Below, piece after piece: positions 1 to 6,727 of a DNA stretch of 27,211 nt (positions are counted from its first letter, which is position 1; every line of letters begins with the position of its first letter). The position numbers were made by a program, and so were the translations under genes. This stretch comes from CAYSWS01 sp964434935 (GTDB lineage: Bacteria > Patescibacteriota > WWE3 > UBA101185 > UBA10185). Where the stretch lies: contig CAYSWS010000013.1 in assembly GCA_964434935.1 (NCBI GenBank), positions 1 through 27,211 on the forward strand. Reading direction: 5' to 3'. A model generated the notes under the pieces. The model made no database searches, was not told the DNA's origin, and was given only the letters and a program-made list of their open reading frames with translations.

Positions 1-2
1 AA

Positions 3-61
3 ACCGCCGCGGTGTGTGAGTAATGATGTTAGCATAAATGCTAATCACACAAAGCGGCGGT
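3..61 (-). terminator. Nested stem-loop, possible terminator of the 81-residue membrane protein gene
   Basis: Bases 3-19 pair with 45-61: an 8-bp GC-rich stem, two G.A mismatches, then 7 more pairs. Inside, 29-34 pair with 39-44 around a 4-base loop, leaving a 9-base one-sided bulge (20-28). It lies just after the stop codon of the gene read on the minus strand. On that strand the outer arm ends in TTT at the window edge, so a longer T-run may be cut off. A terminator is the simplest reading; a structured RNA or repeat is possible. Confidence 0.45.
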
Positions 62-66
62 GGGAT

Positions 67-312
67 CTAGATATTGAAAATCCTTACTAAAAGAGCCGAC
101 AAAGCCAAGAAAGGTAACAATAGGAAGCTCGCTGCTAACGTGGTGGCCGTAACATATCGTGCAAAATGGTGCACTAATAGCAATGAGGGGTCATTGTACG
201 TTTGAGCTGAGCCCTCTTCATTCTGTCTTAGCTCGAGAATCAAGAAAATAGCGGATCCACTTCCTATTGCCAAAAACAAAATCGACGATACAGCAATCAT
301 TTCTATAATCAT
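67..312 (-). CDS. Small two-helix membrane protein, unknown function
   Basis: Not a family I recognise. The protein is 81 residues with two hydrophobic segments (about residues 3-25 and 55-78) separated by a polar stretch containing LRQNEEG, so a small inner-membrane hairpin protein is likely. A longer reading starting at 354 is possible, but the start at 312 is preferred because AGGAGG lies about 7 nt upstream (320-325). It has its own consensus promoter (363-391), so it is probably expressed independently of the upstream mltG, and a large stem-loop follows the stop. The resemblance is only in size and topology; no functional motif is visible. Confidence 0.7.
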   Translation of the reverse strand: MIIEMIAVSSILFLAIGSGSAIFLILELRQNEEGSAQTYNDPSLLLVHHFARYVTATTLAASFLLLPFLALSALLVRIFNI

Positions 313-362
313 TGTTACTCCTCCTGATTTAGGATCATTTCGCGGATAATGCAATTTGTATC

Positions 363-391
363 ATTATATTATGTAAACCAAAAGTTGTCAA
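363..391 (-). promoter_or_regulatory. Consensus sigma-70-type promoter for the small membrane protein gene
   Basis: Read on the minus strand, TTGACA (391-386) and TATAAT (368-363) are both perfect consensus hexamers with exactly 17 bp between them. A transcript would start near 356 and carry a roughly 43-nt leader with the AGGAGG site before the ATG at 312. It is the best match to consensus in the window, so the gene may be strongly expressed. Confidence 0.8.
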
Positions 392-411
392 TGCTATAGG
401 TCTTAACTAGA

Positions 412-1494
412 TCATCTCAAGAAACTGTTCATGTTCCGAATATGACCATCCAGATCCTTAGCATAATGGGTCACGCCGTCACCGTCAGTGAGGTAAAAAT
501 AGTAATCAGTGGGTACAAAGTCTACAACAGCCTGCAAAGCAGATATGCCAATACTGGAAATGGGCGCAGGCGGTAACCCGGCCGTCACTCTGGTATTGTA
601 AGGGCTGGCAAAATCCAGGTCATAGTTGGTAAGCTGTTTGGGCCACCACTGTATATCTTCCAGTAAATTCTTGTCCAAACCCTCTTCGCACACAGCCACG
701 CTGGGATCAAGATCACATACAACGTCCTCACTGCGGCAGAGGGCCGGCACACAATATTTGTTCAAGGCCACGGCATACTGAGTAGTAGCGTCGGCTTCCA
801 GGGCCATGCCTTCCTGCAATCTTTTCAGCAATATCCCGGCCACGATCCGCCTATCTTCGTACTCAGCCACTTCTCGCTCTACAATAGAGGCCAAAATGAC
901 CATTTCCTCCGGGGTCAAACCTGTTTTTCTGGCATTTTCCGCCGTGAGCAGATCGGCTGTCTTTTTTTCGAACGTGTCCCGCAGCCTCTCCAAGATCTCT
1001 TTCTGAGTGGCATCAACATTAAAATAATAAGTATCGGGGAAAAGGTAACCCTCATACGGCCTGGCCGCAGCCACAAATTCACCGTAATCCACATCCTTCA
1101 TCTTTTGCGACAGCAGCTCCGCCAGCTGTTCCACCCGCCAACCCTCAATATATCTTATGGTGACATCGTTTCGACCAAATTGCAGTATGTCCACTAACTC
1201 TTTAATAGAGGTCATGGGCGGAATTACATAATTACCCGCCTGAATACTTGTTTCCAGCTTGTTCACTTTAAGATAGATCTTGAACAGCGTGGGGGAGTTA
1301 ATGAGGCCGGCATCCTTTAAGGTTTCGGCAATTTCAGACACACTGGAACCGGCCTTTATTTCCAAAGCAATTTCTTTGTTGGTCTGAGCAGGATTTTCCA
1401 CCCCATATCTAAAAAGCAACCAGGGAATAATGGGGAAGGTAATTATTAAGGCTAAAACCAGCACAATTAAAATGTTGCGCTTCTGATTTTGCAT
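412..1494 (-). CDS. mltG: Endolytic murein transglycosylase MltG (YceG family)
   Basis: MltG cleaves nascent glycan strands in peptidoglycan at the outer face of the cytoplasmic membrane and is thought to set strand length. The 360-residue protein starts with a short basic segment and one transmembrane helix (about residues 6-26). A LysM-like region follows (KAGSSVSEIAETLKDAGLI), then the catalytic YceG domain. LASIVEREV contains the glutamate matching the catalytic Glu of E. coli MltG. The C-terminal YYFYLTDGDGVTHYAKDL block is typical of the family. The frame stays open upstream to 1683, but that extension lies inside the RNase P RNA gene and is not protein-like. The ATG at 1494 directly precedes the membrane helix, and a TATCAT box lies 6 nt upstream. 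The gene is divergent from rnpB. Its presence indicates a peptidoglycan wall. Confidence 0.93.
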   Translation of the reverse strand: MQNQKRNILIVLVLALIITFPIIPWLLFRYGVENPAQTNKEIALEIKAGSSVSEIAETLKDAGLINSPTLFKIYLKVNKLETSIQAGNYVIPPMTSIKELVDILQFGRNDVTIRYIEGWRVEQLAELLSQKMKDVDYGEFVAAARPYEGYLFPDTYYFNVDATQKEILERLRDTFEKKTADLLTAENARKTGLTPEEMVILASIVEREVAEYEDRRIVAGILLKRLQEGMALEADATTQYAVALNKYCVPALCRSEDVVCDLDPSVAVCEEGLDKNLLEDIQWWPKQLTNYDLDFASPYNTRVTAGLPPAPISSIGISALQAVVDFVPTDYYFYLTDGDGVTHYAKDLDGHIRNMNSFLR

Positions 1495-1500
1495 AGGCGT

Positions 1501-1506
1501 ATGATA
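1501..1506 (-). promoter_or_regulatory. -10 box of mltG, placed for a leaderless transcript
   Basis: TATCAT on the minus strand ends exactly 6 nt before the mltG ATG at 1494. Transcription normally starts about 7 nt after a -10 box, so the mRNA would begin at or next to the start codon. No Shine-Dalgarno site is seen and no good -35 box is visible. Confidence 0.5.
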
Positions 1507-1536
1507 GCATAATTGCCTATTTTCGGGTAAAATAGG

Positions 1537-1886
1537 GGCTGCAGGAAGCCGTCCGGTCGCCCCGCTTTGGCGTGGGAGGAAAGTCCAGACTGCACAGAGT
1601 AAGGGGACGGAGGGTAACCTCCGACATGTAAGTGCTGGTGTCTTGTGTTCGAAAGGATGCAAGGACAGAGTGTGAATTGACACGCTTTGAGAGCAACAGA
1701 GACGAGCTTTCTCCTACAGCTTAGGCTATGGAGAGAGAATGAAACGGGCAATCCCACCCGCAGCAATCCACGACCGTACCGTCATAGTTTACTCGACGAG
1801 CCCGCTTAGGCGGACACGGTACAAAGATGGAGCCTAGATAGATGATCGGATAGAAACAGGATCTGGCTTACGAACTTCCTGCATAA
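1537..1886 (+). ncRNA. rnpB: RNase P RNA, bacterial type A
   Basis: This is the catalytic RNA of RNase P, which trims the 5' leader of pre-tRNAs. The conserved GAGGAAAGTCC (1576-1586) and the 3' partner AGGATCTGGCTTAC (1857-1870) form the P4 core. The ends close as helix P1: TGCAGGAAG (1540-1548) pairs perfectly with CTTCCTGCA (1875-1883). The length of about 345 nt fits type A. A TAAAAT box at 1528-1533 lies 7 nt upstream of the P1 strand and is a likely -10 element. The gene is divergent from mltG and abuts the 3' end of the permease gene. Exact ends are estimated from P1. Confidence 0.95.
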
Positions 1887-1892
1887 AAATTT

Positions 1893-2882
1893 TTAGTGCC
1901 TTGTTTCCACGATGCTTTTTAAAATAATGGCGCCGATCATGAGAACGGGCACGGCCGCTATAGCACCGATGATGCCAAAAAGATTCGAACCAATAAGTAG
2001 TCCTATTAATATAATGATGGGCTTTATTCCGGACACTTTTTCCATAACTTTAGGTACCAGAATGTTACCCTCCAACTGCTGGATGACGGCAAAGACCAGC
2101 ACAATGAGCACAGCCTTGACCGGAGAATCTACCACAGCCACCAGGGCGGCTACTACCGCAGACAACACCGGTCCCAGGATGGGCACGATCTCGAACAAGC
2201 CGGAGATGATGGCCAAGGCCAGCGGGAACTGCACACCTACCAACCGCAAACCAATATAGCTCATAACCCCGATCACAAACATCAATAACAATTCCCCTCT
2301 CAGCCATACACCAATGTTAGTCTCTATGTCGCTCAAAATATTGTTGACTCTTTCACGCTGACCTTCCTTGAACAACGATACAAATCTGGATTTTATATTT
2401 AGCCAGTCTATGGACATGTATATTGAGAGCACGAGGACGCTGAAAATGGTGGTAACGTTACTAAAAATTGACTTGGTGGCTGACAAAACTCCTCCCGAAG
2501 TCGCCAAAAAGCTCGACACAATGTCGGACAAAGAAAAACTTATGTTGTTCCCAAAGTTTATGATCTCCTGTTTTTTAATGAGGGTTTGAGCCAGTTTCTG
2601 TATTTGAGTTGATAAGGGAGTAAATCCTATGGATATGGCAAAACTTACGATGAGAAAAACAGAAAAATATGTGATGAGGACTGCCAGCGGCCTGCTGATG
2701 TGCTTGTTAAAAACTGTCTTGCCGGTCAAAAATCTTATGGTGAGCTCCAACGATATTGTCACCAAAAGAGCCGTAGCAACCATGCCTATGATAGTGCTCA
2801 GCCTGAATACAGCGTAGAAAGCCACAGCCACCAGCATGGCTTGTAGTATGGTTTTAAGCGAGATGACAAGGTTTTTATCCAT
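1893..2882 (-). CDS. AI-2E family transporter (UPF0118/PerM-like permease)
   Basis: This is an integral membrane protein of 329 residues, the usual length for the family. Paired N-terminal helices (about 10-45) and a helix at 60-85 come first. A long amphipathic middle follows (about 90-150), then a C-terminal bundle with GLFEIVPILGPVLSAVVA, the characteristic conserved block. Family members have been linked to autoinducer-2 export and to Na+/H+ antiport, but the substrate cannot be deduced here. Its ATG overlaps the end of miaA by 8 nt (ATGGATAA), so the two are probably co-transcribed and translationally coupled. The stop codon lies directly against the 3' end of rnpB on the opposite strand. 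Confidence 0.88.
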   Translation of the reverse strand: MDKNLVISLKTILQAMLVAVAFYAVFRLSTIIGMVATALLVTISLELTIRFLTGKTVFNKHISRPLAVLITYFSVFLIVSFAISIGFTPLSTQIQKLAQTLIKKQEIINFGNNISFSLSDIVSSFLATSGGVLSATKSIFSNVTTIFSVLVLSIYMSIDWLNIKSRFVSLFKEGQRERVNNILSDIETNIGVWLRGELLLMFVIGVMSYIGLRLVGVQFPLALAIISGLFEIVPILGPVLSAVVAALVAVVDSPVKAVLIVLVFAVIQQLEGNILVPKVMEKVSGIKPIIILIGLLIGSNLFGIIGAIAAVPVLMIGAIILKSIVETRH

Positions 2883-3795
2883 TTAGTATATTGTATACTG
2901 TTTCCAATTTGTTGTCTTGCGCTACGTTGAGCCAAGTAATACCGGGCATCTTTTTGAAGTAGGTTTGCTGGCGTCTGATGTAGGCGTGCAGGTCAAATTT
3001 GGCTTTTTGTTTGGCTTCTTCTTCTGCTAGTTCTTTTCGAAGGTAGGCAACGGCGGTTTTATAGATCAACCCTCTTAATTTTGGCGAATCTTTATATTCT
3101 GAGTTCAGTAGCGAGCTAACTTCTTCCAGCAGCCCACCGGTCCAAATAGCTTCCAACCAGTTGTCTGCGCGGGAATAAAGTGTATTTCTATCTGCCGTAA
3201 GTCCTACCGTAACGAATTCCACGTTCTTTAAGTATGGGAGTGCGCTGTGCGGTTTGTCTTTGGTCAATTTTTTTTCTATGGTACGTACTAACCGCGCAGG
3301 ATTCTGTTTATCGATGACGGCAAAGCTGTCACTGTCCAGTTTTTCCAGCTTGTCCTGCAACTCCCTTAACGGTAACTGCTCAAGTTCGCGGCGCAGTTCA
3401 AGATCAGGCGGTGCACCGTCCGATCTTATTCGACCAATAACCATGTCTATATAAAATCCGGTCCCTCCCACCAAGAAAACCTTTTTCCCGGCGCTGAGAA
3501 TTGTTGATATCTTTTTTAGGGCAAACTGCGCGTAATCGAAAGCTGAAAAGTAGTCATTGGGTGTGACCAGATCGTAACCCCATATTTTTACTACATCTAC
3601 TTGCCAGTAATTTTCCTTTTTAACCACTTTGGCTTTTGAATTATTAGGCAGCTTTCCCGTGCCAACATCCATGAATTTATAAACCTGTCTTGAGTCAGCA
3701 GAGATTATCTCTCCTCCATATTTTTGGCACAGACTCAAAGCTAAAGTAGTCTTACCTGAGGAGGTTGGCCCTAGTATTATCGGCACTTTTTCCAT
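2875..3795 (-). CDS. miaA: tRNA dimethylallyltransferase MiaA
   Basis: MiaA transfers a dimethylallyl group from DMAPP to N6 of adenosine 37 in tRNAs that read codons starting with U, giving i6A37. The P-loop GPTSSGKT is at residues 9-16. SADSRQVYKFMDVGTGK (about 33-49) holds the conserved Asp-Ser-Arg-Gln. GGTGFYIDMVIG follows, and RRQQTYFKKMPGITWLN near the C-terminus is the expected end block. The length of 306 fits the family. A TATAAT box ends 6 nt before the ATG, with no Shine-Dalgarno site, which suggests a leaderless mRNA. The next enzyme of the pathway, miaB, lies about 3 kb further along the window with its own promoter. Confidence 0.95.
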   Translation of the reverse strand: MEKVPIILGPTSSGKTTLALSLCQKYGGEIISADSRQVYKFMDVGTGKLPNNSKAKVVKKENYWQVDVVKIWGYDLVTPNDYFSAFDYAQFALKKISTILSAGKKVFLVGGTGFYIDMVIGRIRSDGAPPDLELRRELEQLPLRELQDKLEKLDSDSFAVIDKQNPARLVRTIEKKLTKDKPHSALPYLKNVEFVTVGLTADRNTLYSRADNWLEAIWTGGLLEEVSSLLNSEYKDSPKLRGLIYKTAVAYLRKELAEEEAKQKAKFDLHAYIRRQQTYFKKMPGITWLNVAQDNKLETVYNILNG

Positions 3796-3801
3796 GGGGG
3801 T

Positions 3802-3807
3802 ATTATA
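3802..3807 (-). promoter_or_regulatory. -10 box of miaA, placed for a leaderless transcript
   Basis: On the minus strand TATAAT is followed by ACCCCC and then ATG. The 6-nt spacing puts the expected transcription start on the start codon. The same TATAATACCCCCAT string precedes miaB at 7950-7937, so the two tRNA-modification genes share an identical start region. Confidence 0.6.
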
Positions 3808-3832
3808 TCTTTTCTACATACTAAATACTTCC

Positions 3833-3860
3833 TTGATTTCCCAACGCAGTTTGCTATACT
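3833..3860 (+). promoter_or_regulatory. Promoter of the small aspartate-rich ORF
   Basis: TTGATT (3833-3838), a 16-bp spacer and TATACT (3855-3860) with an extended -10 TG at 3852-3853. Transcription would start near 3867 and give a leader of about 36 nt with the AGGAG site at 3891-3895. It is divergent from the miaA promoter. Confidence 0.6.
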
Positions 3861-3902
3861 GTGCACAATCCGTGCTCTACAAACCAGAAAAGGAGTGTTA
3901 CT

Positions 3903-4025
3903 GTGCCCGACAACGATAGTGAATGGTTCCCAGATCCAGACGACAACGACGCAGACGGAATTGGTGATGACGGCATGGACGACGACGGATCTGATGATTC
4001 GGACGATAGTCCAAGTGAAAGGTAA
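3903..4025 (+). CDS. 40-residue aspartate-rich protein with calcium-loop-like motif
   Basis: This short ORF begins with GTG at 3903, 7 nt after AGGAG (3891-3895), and ends with TAA at 4023-4025. It is preceded by a promoter and followed by a hairpin with a T-run, so it has the layout of a complete single-gene transcription unit. The product is extremely acidic: about 17 of 40 residues are Asp or Glu. It contains DPDDNDADGIGDDG (residues 11-24), which looks like the DxDxDGxxD loop of thrombospondin type 3 and dockerin calcium-binding repeats. No signal peptide or membrane segment is present, so it should be cytoplasmic. Function is unknown; a calcium- or polyamine-binding or nucleic-acid-mimic peptide is speculation. 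Confidence 0.6.
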   Translation: MPDNDSEWFPDPDDNDADGIGDDGMDDDGSDDSDDSPSER

Positions 4026-4047
4026 CATTGCCAAACAGTATTACCAC

Positions 4048-4094
4048 GGACAGCATTGAGCTGAAATCTAGCAACTATGCTGTCCAAACTTTTT
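4048..4094 (+). terminator. Possible intrinsic terminator after the aspartate-rich ORF
   Basis: GGACAGCA (4048-4055) pairs perfectly with TGCTGTCC (4078-4085). TTTTT follows at 4090-4094 after a 4-base gap. The loop is long (22 nt) and the gap weakens the case, but its place 22 nt after the stop codon fits. Confidence 0.45.
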
Positions 4095-4160
4095 GTTAGA
4101 CTAAATACTATTTATTATCAAATATGTTAAATTAATATTGGTACAACAAGAACTTAACCG

Positions 4161-5441
4161 ATGTTCACATTTAAAGATTTTGGAATAAAAATCGAAGAAG
4201 CCACGCTTAAAAACGGTGTTCCTTTGCTGCTTTTACAAAAAAAGGGCGCGCCCATCCATATGGAAATAAAATTTGCCAGCGGCTCGCGTTTTGATCCCGG
4301 AGGTAAAGAGGGTTTGGCACATTTTGTCGAACATATGATAACGGCTGGATCTAAAGAATTTCCCAGCAAGGATAAATTAGCAGTATTTATTGAACAATTA
4401 GGTGGAATTTTTGGTGCCAACACTGCCAGTGACTCTATAACATTGAGATTGGAGATCGCAGGAAAAGAAGATTTTGCAGGGGCTGTTTTACTAGCAAGAG
4501 AAATGCTCACAGAATCATTATTTCAGAAAAAAACCGTAGAAACTGAAAGAGGTGCTATTTTAAAGGAAATTGGAGATTGGGCATCAAATCCTTCCAAATA
4601 TGTTTGGGAATTATATTCAGAGTTATTTTTCCAAGGTACAGATGTTGGTAGATCAAACTTAGGAAATACTGATTCAGTAAGTTCCATCTCTAAGGAAGAT
4701 CTTTATAGTTATTATCAGGATATGCTAACCTCAGGCCGTGCTGTGATAGCAATATGCGGAGATATTGAGTTGGATCAAGTTGTTGCTGAGCTGGAAGATG
4801 GTTTACCAATTCCTACATCAAACAAGTACATTTTCGAGCAGGCACTCCCCGTGGTCAGAGAAAACAGCATTAAGACGCACAATTACCCCAAACAGGAGCA
4901 AGTCCATTTGGTTGTAGGTTTCAGAACAACAAGTACTAAGAGTCTTGATGAAATTCCATTAAATTTATTATCTACTATATTTGGTGGAGGACGTGCCGCA
5001 GTGCTAACAAAAAGATTAAGATATGAACGGGGTTTGGTTTACGGGGTTGGTACCTCTTCCCAAAACTTTTCCAACGGCGGTGCGTGGTCTGTGAAAACCT
5101 CAACATCCAAGGATAAGGTACAGGAAGTGCTGGACATAATATGTGAAGAGTTTGCTAGGATAGCTATCGGTGAAGTTTCTAATGATGAGCTGGAATTCGC
5201 AAAAGACAAAATAATCAAATCGTCAAGACGGCAGATGCAAACATCAGCTTCTTGGGTACATAGGCACGCTTATGATCTTTTGGTGGGTAATGATATGTAC
5301 TTTCCCGAGTATCTGAACGCCATAGCAGAAGCAAAAGTTGAGGATCTAGTAAGAGTGGGTAAAAAATACTTCAAACCGGGCTTATGGTATCTTGCTGTGT
5401 GCGGAGATGTTGATGAAAGCAGTATTAAAGTAAATTTCTAG
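4161..5441 (+). CDS. M16 family zinc metallopeptidase (processing-protease type)
   Basis: The 426-residue length matches the two-domain, non-fused M16B type related to mitochondrial processing peptidase and bacterial YmxG/PqqL-like proteases. The inverted zinc motif HFVEH is at 54-58 (H54, E57 catalytic, H58). ETERGAILKEI (127-137) carries the paired glutamates E129 and E136, one of which should be the third zinc ligand. The second half has RLRYERGLVYGVGTSS, the Arg/Tyr substrate-binding segment of the C-terminal domain. No signal peptide is seen, so it is probably cytoplasmic. Unlike many M16B enzymes, both functions appear to be on one chain and no inactive partner gene is adjacent. The leader is AT-rich and has no obvious Shine-Dalgarno site. 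Confidence 0.9.
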   Translation: MFTFKDFGIKIEEATLKNGVPLLLLQKKGAPIHMEIKFASGSRFDPGGKEGLAHFVEHMITAGSKEFPSKDKLAVFIEQLGGIFGANTASDSITLRLEIAGKEDFAGAVLLAREMLTESLFQKKTVETERGAILKEIGDWASNPSKYVWELYSELFFQGTDVGRSNLGNTDSVSSISKEDLYSYYQDMLTSGRAVIAICGDIELDQVVAELEDGLPIPTSNKYIFEQALPVVRENSIKTHNYPKQEQVHLVVGFRTTSTKSLDEIPLNLLSTIFGGGRAAVLTKRLRYERGLVYGVGTSSQNFSNGGAWSVKTSTSKDKVQEVLDIICEEFARIAIGEVSNDELEFAKDKIIKSSRRQMQTSASWVHRHAYDLLVGNDMYFPEYLNAIAEAKVEDLVRVGKKYFKPGLWYLAVCGDVDESSIKVNF

Positions 5442-5495
5442 TCTGTTTTGTGAATGTAAATAATAATAAATTCAACTTTTTCGTAGAATAACAGT

Positions 5496-5501
5496 TATAA
5501 T
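5496..5501 (+). promoter_or_regulatory. -10 box just upstream of the 405-residue protein gene
   Basis: A perfect TATAAT ends 8 nt before the ATG at 5510. The transcript would start within 0-2 nt of the start codon. No Shine-Dalgarno site exists in the preceding bases. A TTCAAC at 5471-5476 is a weak -35 candidate with a 19-bp spacer. Confidence 0.5.
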
Positions 5502-5509
5502 AATTTAGT

Positions 5510-6727
5510 ATGAGTCCTGCCTACACTGAATCTATAACAAACCTTACCGACTATGATGACCTAAAGATCGATCAGGGTGGGTTTGAAACGTTTACTCTAG
5601 CTCCAGAAAAGCCCGACAGAGAGAAAGAGGCGCTGGAAAAACAGCAGGCAGAGGCTTTGGAAGTTTACAGAGAAATCCCTCGGGAAATTGAAATCAAGTA
5701 CGGAAACATGGTGTTGGAGAGAGTTTTTCCCGAACTACAAATGGATCCTAATGTCATTAATGCTCTGTCCCAAAAAATGAGAATTAAAAGCAACGTCACC
5801 GGGGAAGATCTCACACCGGCAGAGATAAAAGACCATTGGATCCTTCCAAACGGCGAGCAAGTATCAAAAAGTACAGGGGCCATTTATATTCCTGAAAAAT
5901 CCAGAGGTCGTGAGGTTAAGAACTCCTTTTTATTTTGGGAATTCGAAAATGTAAAAAAACTAGTGGATGCAAACGACCCTGTTGTTCCCAGAGTTGCTAC
6001 AGATACAGAAAGGGGCGATCTGTCCAAGTTCGAACAAGCTTACTTGGACACAGGAAGTACGGAAGGATCCAGAGAAGAAATTGAACCGGGAGAAGCTGAT
6101 AACATAAGGGTTTCTAAAACTACAGGTTCGCTTAAACACCGTAATAGAGACACTCTTTACGCTACCATCAACGAACCCTACATACCTCGTCATCCGGAAA
6201 CTCAACAGGATGTTTTCAAGATCACCCGCTCCAAAACAAACAGCACTTTACCGGAAATAATAGATGGCGAAGGGTCAAGCATTGCCGAAAAAACTTGGGG
6301 TCAAATAAGGACCTTTTTTCCCAAAGCCTCAAAAGCCAGCCAAAGCGCAGAGAATATGTTCCAGATATATGAGCCGGTGTTGATAAGTCAGGATCTTATA
6401 ATCCTAGAGCCTGCAAGGAAGAGGGGCCCTTTGGAATGTATGGTCTATGCAAAAAAGAGAGACAGGGTGGAAGGTGACCGCTGGACAGGTCTTGTAGTGC
6501 TACACTCAGGCCAACGAGGCAAGAATGAGAATTTTCATGCTTTTAGAGTAGATGAAAATACCGTTGAACAATACGAGGCCGGGGAGAAAAAACCTGAAGT
6601 AGACTATGATGAGCATGAGGTGTCTTTGATAGTATCCAAATGGCTGAACAGTTTGGAAAGAAGAGATAGGGACGGTAGTTTCGTATACGGTTACCCTACG
6701 GCTGCTTTGACGGTTGAAAAGAGTTAA
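5510..6727 (+). CDS. Unrecognised 405-residue soluble protein
   Basis: I do not recognise this family. The product is hydrophilic and charged, with no signal peptide or membrane helix. Residues about 30-60 are a Glu/Lys/Gln-rich helical stretch that could be a short coiled coil. The region around 240-275 (SKTNSTLPEIIDGEGSS) looks like a flexible linker. The C-terminal part, from about 285, has alternating hydrophobic strands (LISQDLIILEPARKRG, WTGLVVLHSG) and may be a separate folded domain. The gene has a TATAAT box 8 nt upstream and is convergent with miaB; the two share the TTAA at 6724-6727 as overlapping stop codons. Codon use looks like that of its neighbours, so recent transfer is not indicated. 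Confidence 0.8.
   Translation: MSPAYTESITNLTDYDDLKIDQGGFETFTLAPEKPDREKEALEKQQAEALEVYREIPREIEIKYGNMVLERVFPELQMDPNVINALSQKMRIKSNVTGEDLTPAEIKDHWILPNGEQVSKSTGAIYIPEKSRGREVKNSFLFWEFENVKKLVDANDPVVPRVATDTERGDLSKFEQAYLDTGSTEGSREEIEPGEADNIRVSKTTGSLKHRNRDTLYATINEPYIPRHPETQQDVFKITRSKTNSTLPEIIDGEGSSIAEKTWGQIRTFFPKASKASQSAENMFQIYEPVLISQDLIILEPARKRGPLECMVYAKKRDRVEGDRWTGLVVLHSGQRGKNENFHAFRVDENTVEQYEAGEKKPEVDYDEHEVSLIVSKWLNSLERRDRDGSFVYGYPTAALTVEKS

Noticed and set aside
1495..1683. A 63-codon upstream extension of the mltG frame
   Set aside because: It lies inside the RNase P RNA gene, reads as Pro/Arg/Cys-rich nonsense, and the ATG at 1494 directly precedes the expected membrane helix.
3777..4087. Minus-strand frames of 77 and 85 codons across the region after miaA
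   Set aside because: They are antisense to the aspartate-rich ORF with its promoter and ribosome site; their low-complexity Ser/Val composition is what Asp/Gly codons give when read backwards.
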